Shown: positions 25,209 through 35,673 of the stretch, in pieces | How the letters are laid out: every line of letters starts with the position of its first letter | Position numbering within the stretch: position 1 is the stretch's first letter | Origin: CAZLFA01 sp964558665 | GTDB lineage: Bacteria; Desulfobacterota; Syntrophia; Syntrophales; PHBD01 | Reading direction: 5' to 3' | Length of the DNA: 64,000 bases | Assembly: GCA_964558665.1 (NCBI GenBank) | Contig: CAZLFA010000012.1 | Coordinates: forward strand, 1-64,000 | Notes under the pieces: model-generated | What the model was told of the DNA's origin: nothing | The model's database searches: none | The model's input: the letters and a program-made list of their open reading frames with translations, nothing else | Program-made: the position numbers and the translations under genes

Positions 25209-26183
25209 CTAAACTGTTGTATCCTTCATTTTTACATATTTTCTAAAATCAACCCATAGATCAATAAGGCCCAAGATGGATATTACCAGAATCAGGTATT
25301 GCTGCATAAATATCAAAAAATAAAATATAAACCGAAAAAACCATGGGACATTTTTTCTTTTAAAGACATAAGCCACAATGGCGAACCCCTGAAACATGTA
25401 TATAAACAGGCAGATGAACAGAAGATTCATTCCTGCGATCTTTACCATGTTTACGGGCACAAGAAGACTTCCTCCGGAAATGATCAGAATCCATACCAGT
25501 TTTTCAGGAGCCTTCCAAATGGTCAGATCGCCGAAATCCGGGTATGGAAGTTGTTTGATCTGAAGCAGTGCTCTGCCTGCAAGGGTATTCATCACAACTG
25601 TAAATAATGCCATAATATAAAAGAAAGCTGGAAATATACCCACAAAGAACTTCGTTATTCTGGGCATATCATTTTTTATCAAATTGATCATCTCCGGCGA
25701 AAACCCCTGACTTTCATAAAAACGGACATTTTCCTGTATTGCTTTCAGGATATAGGTTTCAATCAGGTTCCATGGCATCTGGTCTGTTTGATAGCTCTCA
25801 TATCCCAGAAATACCAGGAATAGAGCCAGCAAGACCGTTACCGGACACAGGATGACTTTGTCAATAGAACTGCTGCCTCTGAACATCTCCGCAAGCATTA
25901 CACCTGTTATACCCATGGATATAAAAATCAGGAGATGCCATTCAGCGTGGAACATTCTGAGAGACAGATAAACCAACAGGGCAGAAAGGCCCAAAACAAT
26001 TCCACCCCCGATCCTGCCTGCCTTTACACTATAGTAAAGAATCGGAAGGGGAGCAAAGACTATGAAAACAGATCCAATCAGAGGAATGAAGGATGCTGAA
26101 AGAAAAAAAAGTGACGATATTACTGTACCAGTGATGATATTTCTATAGAACAAAACGCCACGCCCTTTATTCAACATCGGCAT
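25209..26183 (-). CDS. DUF2232 membrane protein (YybS-like)
   Basis: A 324-residue integral membrane protein with about eight hydrophobic helices. It has the DUF2232 pattern FVGIFPAFFYIMALF and LLFICLFIYMFQGFAIVAY near the C-terminus. Its place between rpsR and rplI is conserved in many bacteria. The function is unknown; a transporter-like or membrane-organising role has been suggested only from topology. About 225 bases with an intergenic repeat separate it from rpsR, so it may have a separate promoter. Confidence 0.85.
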   Translation of the reverse strand: MPMLNKGRGVLFYRNIITGTVISSLFFLSASFIPLIGSVFIVFAPLPILYYSVKAGRIGGGIVLGLSALLVYLSLRMFHAEWHLLIFISMGITGVMLAEMFRGSSSIDKVILCPVTVLLALFLVFLGYESYQTDQMPWNLIETYILKAIQENVRFYESQGFSPEMINLIKNDMPRITKFFVGIFPAFFYIMALFTVVMNTLAGRALLQIKQLPYPDFGDLTIWKAPEKLVWILIISGGSLLVPVNMVKIAGMNLLFICLFIYMFQGFAIVAYVFKRKNVPWFFRFIFYFLIFMQQYLILVISILGLIDLWVDFRKYVKMKDTTV

Positions 26184-26250
26184 CTGCTATCTATTTTCCA
26201 TCCCGATACTCCGGATGTTGATACTTCAGGTTTCCGGATTGGAAAGTAGG

Positions 26251-26334
26251 GATTTTCGCTCCGACAAGGAGATCGAGGTATTGCACGGAGGCACACTTCC
26301 CGTGCGCCACACAGGCAATACCGCAGATCGACAC
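26251..26334. repeat. Intergenic repeat R2, copy a
   Basis: Shares with 48940-49022 the blocks gattttcg, acaaggagatc (one base different in copy b), attg, cggaggc and gcaataccgcagatcgacac. Between them lies a small inverted pair GCACGG..CCGTGC. Both flanks (around 26232-26250 and 26342-26367) carry diverged inverted sequence. It separates rpsR from the DUF2232 gene inside the ribosomal protein cluster. Confidence 0.8.
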
Positions 26335-26409
26335 GGCCAGGACGGAAAAGCGCCCTTTCCGAATGGCATATAACTGTTTAAGATAAACTCTTCGGAGAGG
26401 CTACCTTTA

Positions 26410-26676
26410 TTAATTATCGGAAACAGCAAAGGGTAGAAGGGCTATCGTCCTTGCTCTTTTTATGGCTATCGTTATTTCACGCTGATGACTGGCGCAGTTT
26501 CCGGTAATTCTTCTGGGCATTATTTTGCCTCTCTCCGTGGTGTAGTCTTTGAGGATCTGAGGCTCTTTATAATCAATCTTTATATCTGAGTCTGTGCAGA
26601 ATCTGCAGAATTTCCTGCGGTGAAAAAATTTTTTCTGGGGTCTGCCTGCTCTTGGATTTCTAGTCTGTTCGGCCAT
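26410..26676 (-). CDS. rpsR: 30S ribosomal protein S18
   Basis: 88-residue bS18. The core [18 protein letters not shown] and the C-terminal [21 protein letters not shown] are clear. The Cys residues (CxxC plus GNC) suggest the zinc-type paralogue. It follows rpsF with a 3-base gap on the same strand. Confidence 0.96.
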   Translation of the reverse strand: MAEQTRNPRAGRPQKKFFHRRKFCRFCTDSDIKIDYKEPQILKDYTTERGKIMPRRITGNCASHQREITIAIKRARTIALLPFAVSDN

Positions 26677-26679
26677 GTC

Positions 26680-27081
26680 TTATTCCTTTTCCTGTGGTGT
26701 TTCTTCCGTCTTAACTACCGAGACTGTTGACGCCGCTTCCGCTACTTTTTCTTTGCGGGCCTCAATTTCAGCTTCAAGTTCCTTCAGGTTGACGTCTTCT
26801 GATTTAACCACCGTCATGAACTTCAGAATTTTATCGTCAATTTTAAAATTCCTCTCGAGCTCGTTAACAATGGCGCTATTTCCGGCATAATCAAGAAGAA
26901 CATAGAATCCTCTCATCTGCTTCTTTATCTCGTATGCCAGCCTTTTTTTACCCCACTTTTCAACTTTCGCCACAAGGCCTTTCAGTCCGGTCGCAATTGA
27001 AGCGTAACGCTCAATTAAACTGTTGGACTCTTCCTCAGGCAGATCCGCCTGCACAATAAATACTGTTTCATACCTCTTCAA
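26680..27081 (-). CDS. rpsF: 30S ribosomal protein S6
   Basis: 133-residue bS6. It starts MKRYETVFIVQADLPEEE, and contains EKWGKKRLAYEIKKQMRGFY and a conserved VVKSED-type end of the fold. A charged C-terminal tail of about 30 residues, Glu-rich, is longer than in E. coli without glutamylation. It is the first gene of the rpsF-rpsR cluster; GAGGTAAAA lies before the ATG. Confidence 0.96.
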   Translation of the reverse strand: MKRYETVFIVQADLPEEESNSLIERYASIATGLKGLVAKVEKWGKKRLAYEIKKQMRGFYVLLDYAGNSAIVNELERNFKIDDKILKFMTVVKSEDVNLKELEAEIEARKEKVAEAASTVSVVKTEETPQEKE

Positions 27082-27211
27082 ATTTTACCTCCTCTCGGCT
27101 CTAAAGTCCGCATCTGAAGTACGGACAAGGAGTCCTCTATAATTGGTTATTTATAAAACGGGTTTGCCTATTATAACATCCGGGGCCATAAATCAAGGGT
27201 TTTGTGACAAC

Positions 27212-28165
27212 TCATTTTCCGTATGCTTCGAAAATGACCGGCTGTTTTCTTTCAATGATATTCATAAGATCGGCGCGACGGAGATGATGCCGATATTCCA
27301 CTTCATCACTTTTTAATACAATATTAAGATATCGGATATTTCTCTCAATTCCGGTCTGATACAGGTCATCATCAATATCCCAGCGTTTTTGAAAGTGAAA
27401 TATCATATAATGATTCACCCCTCCGAGATCCGTAGCAAAACGTTTTTTTGTCATCTCATAAAAATCTATTGTTTTCTTTAGCAAGTCCAATTCGCTGGTA
27501 AAGGTGTTGATATTGGCCTCCTTAAACTCGTGAAATAGAAACACCAGCTTTTCAAGGTAGTGGCGATCAGCCATCTGTCCTAACAGATCTGCTGTTCCCA
27601 GCATTAATCCCAACAAGCGAATTACCGGTCTTGCAAATTCGATTTCTTTGACTTTCTCTTTAAGACCTGTACAATTAAGAATATTCTGAAAGCACACCAA
27701 CGAATCGCTGAAGTACTCATCGTCCTTATATAGATGGTGAACAAAATCTATACTTCTCTGAACGTGAATAAGTGTATGTTTTGCGCCTGTTCCTTCTGTA
27801 TCATCTATTGTCTGTTGATACCCGGTATCATGCATCAAAGCACCGATCAATCCTATATTGATTTCTTTGTCCGTAAAACTGCTCTTTTCGTATGCAGCGT
27901 AACCGTGCATGAGTCTGGCCATCGCCAGGAAAACCGCCATAGTATGACGTAAATCATGATACAGCGTATTACATCCCTTGTATCCGGGATATTCTCCATT
28001 AAAAAGATGAAAAACATCTGCATATGCTCTATCCAGATGTGAGCTGTCAAAATCCTGTTTGATCATCGATGCAATCAATTTAACCTCACCGTAAATAGAG
28101 TGAGGGTTTTCCATATTGATAAGCTTAGCCAATTGCTTCATCTTGAGAAAAAACCTTTCAGACAC
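27212..28165 (-). CDS. HD-domain phosphohydrolase (PDE-like)
   Basis: A 317-residue protein with an HD metal-binding domain in its first two thirds. YHDLRHT (residues 69-75) recalls the YHNxxHA signature of class I cyclic-nucleotide phosphodiesterases. The HD pair is His112-Asp113 in ALMHDTGYQ, a later His follows in GAKHTLIHV, and the final metal Asp may be in GTADLLGQMAD. Phosphodiesterase action on a nucleotide is likely; the substrate is inferred only. The C-terminal third is helical. The GTG at 28165 is used here, with ATG at 28141 as an alternative; neither has a strong ribosome-binding site. Confidence 0.78.
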   Translation of the reverse strand: MSERFFLKMKQLAKLINMENPHSIYGEVKLIASMIKQDFDSSHLDRAYADVFHLFNGEYPGYKGCNTLYHDLRHTMAVFLAMARLMHGYAAYEKSSFTDKEINIGLIGALMHDTGYQQTIDDTEGTGAKHTLIHVQRSIDFVHHLYKDDEYFSDSLVCFQNILNCTGLKEKVKEIEFARPVIRLLGLMLGTADLLGQMADRHYLEKLVFLFHEFKEANINTFTSELDLLKKTIDFYEMTKKRFATDLGGVNHYMIFHFQKRWDIDDDLYQTGIERNIRYLNIVLKSDEVEYRHHLRRADLMNIIERKQPVIFEAYGK

Positions 28166-28412
28166 GAATAAAGAATATTATTTATCACATGTATTTTACT
28201 ATGCTTGGTACCATATCATTAAGAATCGATATTGCAAGAAAATTATAGTTCAGAAAATTATAGTTCATATTCGAACTCACTTTCGAATCATTTATGGAGA
28301 ATATGTCTCTGAAAATTAAATCCACCTTGACACCTCAACAATTCTCTATTACAGGATGGTCAAGAGTTGCGCCACACAATTTTATTAAGTCAAGTTACTT
28401 GGAGAGCTGATT

Positions 28413-28880
28413 ATGGAGAAAATGCCGATTACCAGGGATGGCTATAACAAATTAAAGAAAGAACTCGATCATCTGAAGACAGTACTGGTGCCAGAAAATA
28501 TCAGGGATATTGAGATTGCGAGAGCTCATGGCGATTTGTCTGAGAATGCCGAATACACTGCCGCCAAGGAAAGACAATCATTTCTGCACGGCAAAATGCA
28601 GGAACTGGAAAATAACCTGGTGATGTCCAAAATTATAGATATAAGTAAGATTACGAAAGAAAAGGTTGTATTCGGTTCTTCAGTAGCTATCGAAGACGCA
28701 AATTCGGGTGAATCTATTACATACCAGCTTTTAGGACCTTTTGAATCTAATATTAACGAAAACAAGATCTCTGTAACATCTCCTATCGGCAGAGCATTGA
28801 TTGGTAAGGCAGTTGGCGAAGAGGTCAATGTGAAAACCCCAGGCGGAATTCGACAGTTTGAAATCATAGATATCTTCTAG
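28413..28880 (+). CDS. greA: Transcription elongation factor GreA
   Basis: 155 residues, the normal GreA length. The N-terminal coiled coil starts PITRDGYNKLKKELDHL and its tip carries the acidic residues in ARAHGDLSENAEYTAAKERQ, which reach the polymerase active site to stimulate transcript cleavage. The C-terminal FKBP-like domain contains SPIGRALIGKAVGEEV. GGAGAG is 7 bases before the ATG. It converges with the ATP synthase operon through a shared terminator. Confidence 0.97.
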   Translation: MEKMPITRDGYNKLKKELDHLKTVLVPENIRDIEIARAHGDLSENAEYTAAKERQSFLHGKMQELENNLVMSKIIDISKITKEKVVFGSSVAIEDANSGESITYQLLGPFESNINENKISVTSPIGRALIGKAVGEEVNVKTPGGIRQFEIIDIF

Positions 28881-28953
28881 GTGATCGCCTGTTATGCCTG
28901 GACAGTTTCTTCAGCTGATTTTCAACAAATGAGTTTCACAGTAATTTTCTAAT

Positions 28954-28987
28954 AAAAAAGCCGCAGTTTTTGTCTGCGGCTTTTTTG
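28954..28987. terminator. Bidirectional terminator between greA and atpC
   Basis: Six A, stem GCCGCAG / CTGCGGC around a TTTTTGT loop, then six or more T. Symmetric A and T tracts allow use from both strands: it ends the greA transcript and the minus-strand ATP synthase operon. Confidence 0.93.
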
Positions 28988-29020
28988 TTTTATACTATCG
29001 GATTTTAACTCTTATTAATA

Positions 29021-29428
29021 TTAATTTTTCTCTGCAACTGACAATCTTGCAACTGCTCTTGCCAAGTCAGATTTGACTTTTTCATACTCAGCATCTTCCT
29101 TTGCAAGCTTTGCGAGCTTTGCTTCTGCATTTTCTTTTGCCTTTTGAGCCCTTTCCTTGTCGATCATGTCGGAACGTTCCGCTGTTTCGACGAGGATTGT
29201 CACTTTTGATGCCGTCACTTCTGCATATCCCGTACTAACGGCATAATAGGTCTTCTTCCCTTCCTGTGTATAGTTCAACACCCCTGCATCAAGAGAAGAC
29301 AGGAGTGAAGCGTGCCCCCTCAATACACCGAACTCACCTTCACTTCCGGGCACCGTTACTTCCTCTATCTTACCACTAAACGTCATTCTTTCAGGGGTTA
29401 CAACCTCTAATACCAGTTCATCAGCCAT
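29021..29428 (-). CDS. atpC: ATP synthase F1 epsilon subunit
   Basis: 135-residue epsilon subunit, the rotating stalk subunit that regulates ATP hydrolysis. The N-terminal beta sandwich contains [37 protein letters not shown] and the later STGYAEV. A two-helix C-terminal domain rich in Ala/Lys/Glu follows. It is the last gene of the operon, 21 bases after atpD. Confidence 0.97.
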   Translation of the reverse strand: MADELVLEVVTPERMTFSGKIEEVTVPGSEGEFGVLRGHASLLSSLDAGVLNYTQEGKKTYYAVSTGYAEVTASKVTILVETAERSDMIDKERAQKAKENAEAKLAKLAKEDAEYEKVKSDLARAVARLSVAEKN

Positions 29429-29449
29429 TTATCAGAATCCTCCGGCTTT

Positions 29450-30871
<1,422 letters not shown>

Positions 30872-30913
30872 TTAGAGTATTTCATTCATCCCCATTTATG
30901 AGGTTTTATATTC

Positions 30914-31789
30914 TTATCCCTTGGCAAGAGCTTCTGTACCGCCTACTATGTCCATCAACTCTGCTGTAATGGCTGCCTGCCTCGCCTTGTTGTATTTCAG
31001 GCTCAGGCTTGTTATTAATTCATCGCAGTTCTTTGTAGCATTATCCATTGAGGCCATACGCGCCCCGTTTTCTCCGGCATTCGTCTCGAGAAGAGCCCTG
31101 AAGAGAAGCACATGCACGTACATGTTCAGCATCTTATCCAGCAACACTTCTTCTGAAGGTTCGTATATGTAGTCCAGCCTTGCATCAGCAGAAACCTCAT
31201 CATCCTGCCCGATTGTGGGGAGCGGAAAAAGCCTCACAACCGAAGGCCGCTGAACGGAAACATTGCGGAACTCATTATATATCAGATAGAGCTCGTCATA
31301 TTCCCCGGCTACAAAAGGAGGGATTATGTCATCACTGATCCTGACCGCAGTTTCCATGCCGAATTTTGCCAGGAGATCGGTTCTGTCATTCATTACTGGC
31401 ATCTTTTTCCGGAAGTAATCTCTCCCCTTCCTTCCTATTGGAATAAGAGTCACTTCCCTGCCTTCAGACTTCTTTGTTGCTACGAACCGTTCCGTTGCCT
31501 TAATCAAATTCGTGTTAAATCCGCCGCACAGCCCGCGGTCTGATGTCATGCATATTACCCTGATTTTTTTCGGCTCCCTCACCGCCAGTAACGGATGAGA
31601 ATCGGACGATACACGCAAAGCAAGGCTGTTCATAACATCCATGAATTTCATTGCATAGGGCCGGAAATTTTCCATTCTCTGCTGAGCCGATTTAAATTTC
31701 GCAGCGGCCACCATGTTCATAGCTTTGGTAATCTGCTTAGTTTTCTGGACTGCCGAAATTTTTCTTTTAATGTCCTTTAATGCGGCCAT
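30914..31789 (-). CDS. atpG: ATP synthase F1 gamma subunit
   Basis: 291-residue central-stalk subunit. The N-terminal helix begins LKDIKRKISAVQKTKQITKAM. SDRGLCGGFNTNLIK is in the middle. The C-terminal helix contains MDNATKNCDELITSLSLKYN and RQAAITAELMDIVGG. Length and order (alpha, gamma, beta) are normal. Confidence 0.98.
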   Translation of the reverse strand: MAALKDIKRKISAVQKTKQITKAMNMVAAAKFKSAQQRMENFRPYAMKFMDVMNSLALRVSSDSHPLLAVREPKKIRVICMTSDRGLCGGFNTNLIKATERFVATKKSEGREVTLIPIGRKGRDYFRKKMPVMNDRTDLLAKFGMETAVRISDDIIPPFVAGEYDELYLIYNEFRNVSVQRPSVVRLFPLPTIGQDDEVSADARLDYIYEPSEEVLLDKMLNMYVHVLLFRALLETNAGENGARMASMDNATKNCDELITSLSLKYNKARQAAITAELMDIVGGTEALAKG

Positions 31790-31845
31790 TAAAATTACTC
31801 CCTTTAATTATATTCGTGATGTCGCCGAAGCGATCGATTATCTAA

Positions 31846-33360
31846 TTAGCCCGCCACGTATACGGAATCAAACTCCGTGAGGACTTCACGCATCTTCTTT
31901 TCAAGCTCAGGACTGATGATGTTCTTTTCATCAATCTCCTTATATACTTCCGGATATTTACCCTCGATAAAACTTAAAAGCTGAGGTTCGTAATGCTTCA
32001 ATTGATCCACTTCGTATTTATCCAGGAATCCTCTCGTTCCGGCAAAAAGAATAGCAACCTGCTTTCCCAGAGACATAGGCTGGAACTGAGGCTGTTTCAG
32101 AATTTCAACAAGGCGAACGCCTCTGTCGAGCTGCGCCTGTGTTGCCTTGTCAAGATCGCTTCCGAACTGAGCAAATGCAGCCAGCTCTCTAAACTGTGCA
32201 AGGTCGAGCTTCAGAGTACCGGCGACCTGCTTCATCGCCTTTACCTGCGCGGCACCACCGACGCGGGAAACCGACAAACCAACGTTGATCGCCGGACGAA
32301 TACCTGAGTAGAACAAGCTCGGCTCAAGGTAAACCTGACCATCGGTAATGGAAATAACGTTTGTGGGAATGTAAGCCGAAACGTCACCGGCCTGGGTTTC
32401 AATAATTGGAAGTGCAGTCAGTGAACCGCTTCCGAGTTCCTTGCTGACACGGGCGGCTCTTTCAAGCAGACGTGAATGATTGTAGAAAATATCGCCAGGA
32501 TAGGCCTCTCGTCCGGGGGGACGGCGAAGCAGCAGTGAAATCTGCCTGTAGGCAACTGCCTGCTTTGAAAGGTCATCATAAATAATCAGGGCATCCTGAC
32601 CGCGATCCCGGAAATACTCACCTATGCTGCATCCGGAATATGCTGCGATGTACTGAAGGGTTGCGGGGTCGCTGGCGCATGCGGAAACAACGCATGTATA
32701 TGACATGGCGTCATACTTCCTCAGATTCTCAACAACCTGAGCAACAGTTGATTTCTTCTGGCCAATGGCGACGTATATACACTTTACGCCTGTATCTTTC
32801 TGTCGAATAATTGAGTCAATACAGATAGCCGTTTTGCCGATCTGACGGTCGCCGATAACCAGTTCGCGCTGTCCTCTGCCGATGGGTGTCATGGCATCAA
32901 CCGCTTTAAGACCCGTATACATGGGTTGATTAACCGGCTGCCTCTGGATGACGCCGGGGGCTACCATTTCAATTCTTCGAAACTCGTTGGTTTCAATGGG
33001 TCCCTTGCCGTCGATAGGCTTCCCCGTTCCATCAATAACACGTCCAAGAACGCCTTCGCCAACAGGTACCTGTGCGATCTTCCCTGTTCTCTTGACGATG
33101 TCACCTTCTTTGATGTGCGTTACTTCGCCCAGAACGGCCACACCGACATTGTCTGTTTCAAGGTTGAGCACCATTCCCAGAATCCCGCCCGGAAACTCCA
33201 AGAGTTCCATGGCCATGGCATTCTCTACGCCGTAAACTCTGGCGATACCATCACCAACAGAAAGTACGGTACCAGTCTCGCTGACATCAAGCTTTTTCTG
33301 GTATTCCTTGATCTGTTTGGATATGATTTGACTAATTTCTTCTGCCCTGATCGTGTCCAT
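31846..33360 (-). CDS. atpA: ATP synthase F1 alpha subunit
   Basis: 504-residue non-catalytic nucleotide-binding subunit. It begins with [19 protein letters not shown]. The P-loop is [15 protein letters not shown], with the family motif [19 protein letters not shown] and [13 protein letters not shown] after it. GGGGAGGAGAT lies before the ATG. It follows atpH by 3 bases. Confidence 0.98.
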   Translation of the reverse strand: MDTIRAEEISQIISKQIKEYQKKLDVSETGTVLSVGDGIARVYGVENAMAMELLEFPGGILGMVLNLETDNVGVAVLGEVTHIKEGDIVKRTGKIAQVPVGEGVLGRVIDGTGKPIDGKGPIETNEFRRIEMVAPGVIQRQPVNQPMYTGLKAVDAMTPIGRGQRELVIGDRQIGKTAICIDSIIRQKDTGVKCIYVAIGQKKSTVAQVVENLRKYDAMSYTCVVSACASDPATLQYIAAYSGCSIGEYFRDRGQDALIIYDDLSKQAVAYRQISLLLRRPPGREAYPGDIFYNHSRLLERAARVSKELGSGSLTALPIIETQAGDVSAYIPTNVISITDGQVYLEPSLFYSGIRPAINVGLSVSRVGGAAQVKAMKQVAGTLKLDLAQFRELAAFAQFGSDLDKATQAQLDRGVRLVEILKQPQFQPMSLGKQVAILFAGTRGFLDKYEVDQLKHYEPQLLSFIEGKYPEVYKEIDEKNIISPELEKKMREVLTEFDSVYVAG

Positions 33361-33363
33361 GCT

Positions 33364-33909
33364 TTATATCTCCTCCCCTAAGAGATTGCTTATATTGTTA
33401 AGTTGGGTTTTAATACTTCCGTCATACAATTTGTCACCTACCCTGACGATTATCCCCCCCAGCAATGATGCGTCTTCGGCAAGGCTCATTTCGACCTCTT
33501 TTCCCGTAAGTTCCTCAAGCTTTTTCTGGAGCTTGTCTTTCAATTCCGACGATAAAGGAAAGGCGCTCTTGACGTTAACCCTGACTTTTTTCAGGGCATT
33601 ATCCATTAATATTCTATAGCAGTCCTCAATCTCCGGCAAGATTCCAATCCTTCTCTTATCGACGAGAAGATTTAGGAAGTTTGTAGTGATCTGGGATAGA
33701 TTTATACGTTCCAAGAGAGTTGCAACGACCGCCCTTTTGTCCGCCTGGTCAAAAATCGGATTGGCAAGAAACTCTTTAAGGCTCTCACTCTCTTTTAACA
33801 GAGCTGAGAAACTGTTCAACTCCTCGTAGTACTTCTCGTACAAACCTTCTTCCGTGGCTATTTCAAAAAAAGCCTTTGCGTATCTTTTTGCAATATCGCT
33901 GCCGATCAA
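33364..33909 (-). CDS. atpH: ATP synthase F1 delta subunit
   Basis: 181-residue peripheral-stalk subunit. The six-helix N-domain starts SDIAKRYAKAFFEIATEEG. The C-domain has the typical PLSSELKDKLQKKLEELTGKE and SLLGGIIVRVGDKLYDGS. Its start overlaps the atpF stop by 4 bases. Confidence 0.96.
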   Translation of the reverse strand: MIGSDIAKRYAKAFFEIATEEGLYEKYYEELNSFSALLKESESLKEFLANPIFDQADKRAVVATLLERINLSQITTNFLNLLVDKRRIGILPEIEDCYRILMDNALKKVRVNVKSAFPLSSELKDKLQKKLEELTGKEVEMSLAEDASLLGGIIVRVGDKLYDGSIKTQLNNISNLLGEEI

Positions 33910-34493
33910 TGTTTGGTCACCACCTTATCTAAGTAATCTCGAACCATGTTTTCATGATCAGCGGCTGAAATGTTCCTCTTCAGGACGTCTTCCGCCATCT
34001 GTACCGACAGCCGGGCAACCTCCAGCCGCAATTCATTGCTCGCTTTTTTAAATTCCTGATCCATTCTGGCCTGGGCATCCTCTTTGATCTTTATAGCGGC
34101 CTTTTTGGCATCCTCTATGATTCTTTCTTTTTCGGCCAGTCCCTGAGTCTTGATGCTTTCTGCTATACCTGCTATCTCGTCTGTAGCCTTCGTCAGTTTA
34201 GTATCGTATTCATCGTACTTCTTCTTGGCATCCGCTTTAGCTGCTTCTGCTGCTTCCGCCGTTGATTTAATGTCCGCTCTGCGACCAGCGAAGAAATCAC
34301 GGATCTTCGCGGCCAGAAGCCACCAGAGAAACCCCACCAGCACGGTAAAGTTCAAGGTCCTCCACATCAAATCCTTCCATTCGGCGCCGTGAGATTCCCC
34401 ACCCCCACCTGCTGCGAATGCCAGGGCGGAAATCGACAAAACTATCGCTCCCGGTAAAACCACATAAGACAAACAGCTTTTACTCTTGTTCAT
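33906..34493 (-). CDS. atpF: ATP synthase F0 b subunit
   Basis: 195 residues. A hydrophobic, signal-like N-terminus (about 1-27, ending LAFAAGGGG) precedes the true membrane helix (FTVLVGFLWWLLAAKIRDFF). A long charged helix of Lys/Ala/Glu repeats forms the stator stalk. A cleavable leader on the b subunit is usual in deltaproteobacteria. It overlaps atpF' and atpH by 4 bases each, so translation is coupled. Confidence 0.95.
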   Translation of the reverse strand: MNKSKSCLSYVVLPGAIVLSISALAFAAGGGGESHGAEWKDLMWRTLNFTVLVGFLWWLLAAKIRDFFAGRRADIKSTAEAAEAAKADAKKKYDEYDTKLTKATDEIAGIAESIKTQGLAEKERIIEDAKKAAIKIKEDAQARMDQEFKKASNELRLEVARLSVQMAEDVLKRNISAADHENMVRDYLDKVVTKH

Positions 34494-34918
34494 TGCACAC
34501 TCCTTCCCAGCACCTTTTCAGCAATATCTCGAGATGTTTTCTGGGACTGACTAGCTAATATCTTCCTTGCGTCATCCACTTCCTTGTTCAGCTTTTCATT
34601 GAACTGTTCAAACAGCTTCGGAACCTCCGCTCTGACTGCATCTATGATTGATTTAGCTTTATCTGAACCTTCAGTAAGCGTCAGTGTCTTCTGTTCCATC
34701 GCGGCAACCTTAGCCTGACGGACTTTCTCCTCATATTCTGCCATTTTCTTTTCGATTGTTTCATTCAGTTTGTTAATCTCATCCTGCGAATCGTCAAGTG
34801 ATTTTTGTCTTTTCTCAAGGATGGATAAAATTGGCTTATAAAGAAGAAGATTCAGGATAAATATTAAAAGAAGGAAGTTTACAGCTTGAATCATTATTGT
34901 GTAATCGATGCTAACCAC
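34490..34918 (-). CDS. atpF': ATP synthase F0 b' subunit
   Basis: 142-residue b-type stator subunit. One membrane helix lies at residues about 8-28 (IQAVNFLLLIFILNLLLYKP), followed by the long stalk helix. It is the first gene of the operon, as in other bacteria with paired b and b'. The a (atpB) and c (atpE) genes are absent, so F0 rotor genes lie elsewhere. A terminator-like hairpin (34943-34981) lies only 24 bases before its start codon. Confidence 0.93.
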   Translation of the reverse strand: MVSIDYTIMIQAVNFLLLIFILNLLLYKPILSILEKRQKSLDDSQDEINKLNETIEKKMAEYEEKVRQAKVAAMEQKTLTLTEGSDKAKSIIDAVRAEVPKLFEQFNEKLNKEVDDARKILASQSQKTSRDIAEKVLGRSVQ

Positions 34919-34942
34919 GGCTTGTTACCTCATCTGATTGAT

Positions 34943-34981
34943 AAAAAAAAACCGAGTGCGTATGATGTATGTTCACTCGGT
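34943..34981 (-). terminator. Leader terminator/attenuator of the ATP synthase operon
   Basis: On the minus strand the 9-bp stem GACCGAGTG...CACTCGGT(T) encloses a 15-base loop and is followed by nine T residues, the form of an efficient intrinsic terminator. The run of T ends 24 bases before the atpF' ATG. No promoter can fit in that space, so operon transcripts must read through it. Either it is an attenuator or it ends the bactofilin transcript inefficiently. Confidence 0.8.
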
Positions 34982-35102
34982 CATTCCCATTAATGAATTT
35001 ACCAACCTCAGTTTATCTAGACTCTAAAGGGGGGGTCTACGAAGAACTTCTATAATCGTCTTTGATAACGTTTCTCTCACCCCAATATGCAAAAGCGCGG
35101 TT

Positions 35103-35131
35103 TATTAATCATAACTACGAGTCGTTGTCAA
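35103..35131 (-). promoter_or_regulatory. Sigma-70-type promoter for the ATP synthase operon
   Basis: On the minus strand TTGACA (35126-35131, exact consensus) is separated by 17 bases from TTAATA (35103-35108). Transcription would start near 35096, giving a leader of about 180 bases before atpF'. That leader includes a short C-run hairpin (TAGAC..GTCTA, around 35020-35040) and the terminator-like stem at 34943-34981. Confidence 0.65.
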
Positions 35132-35169
35132 GCAGTTTTTGGCGGTTTTGGCCTATCATTATAACTTGA

Positions 35170-35577
35170 TTATTTCTTATAGTAGTCAACAGAATCGGCT
35201 GTCTTGCCTTCCCCCGCAGCATGGGCTCCGGGAGATTCACTTACCATTCTCGAATAACCTTCGAATATCCCTCCTTCTTCAATGGCAATAGAGGATGTTT
35301 TTATATTACCGAAGAGCCTTCCCGTAGAAAAAATTTTTATTTTCTCCTTGACATCTATGGTGCCTATTACGTCACCGCTTACATAAAGACTGCCGACATC
35401 GATGTCGGCTTTGATCTGGGCTCCCTCACCGATAACAAGAGTTCCTGTGCCGGCAATCTCCCCGTCAAAATCACCGTCAATACGTATGGATCCTTCAAAG
35501 TTCAGATTACCTTTGAATGAAGACCCTTTGCCGAGAAAGGCCTCAATCTCGTTGTCCCTCTTTTTACTCTTAAACAT
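35170..35577 (-). CDS. Bactofilin
   Basis: A 135-residue bactofilin (polymer-forming beta-helix cytoskeletal protein, DUF583). It shows repeated short beta-helix turns: FEGSIRIDGDFDGEI, LVIGEGAQIKADIDV, LYVSGDVIGTIDV, and IEEGGIFEGYS. Disordered tails flank the core. Start at 35577 is chosen for GGGAGG 8 bases upstream; an in-frame ATG 24 bases earlier lacks this. It follows rodA on the same strand, consistent with a role in cell shape, and precedes the ATP synthase promoter. Confidence 0.92.
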   Translation of the reverse strand: MFKSKKRDNEIEAFLGKGSSFKGNLNFEGSIRIDGDFDGEIAGTGTLVIGEGAQIKADIDVGSLYVSGDVIGTIDVKEKIKIFSTGRLFGNIKTSSIAIEEGGIFEGYSRMVSESPGAHAAGEGKTADSVDYYKK

Positions 35578-35673
35578 ACCCAAACCCTCCCTTGCCGACA
35601 AACGGTTCGTGGTCTGTTACTGACAATCTGCTCTATCTTTTACAGGGCAGCCCTGTACTAATTAGCCTTAAAA

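Noticed and set aside
26226..26429. Open frame of 67 codons between rpsR and the DUF2232 gene
   Set aside because: Made mostly of the R2 repeat sequence, overlaps the rpsR 3' end, and lacks coding character.
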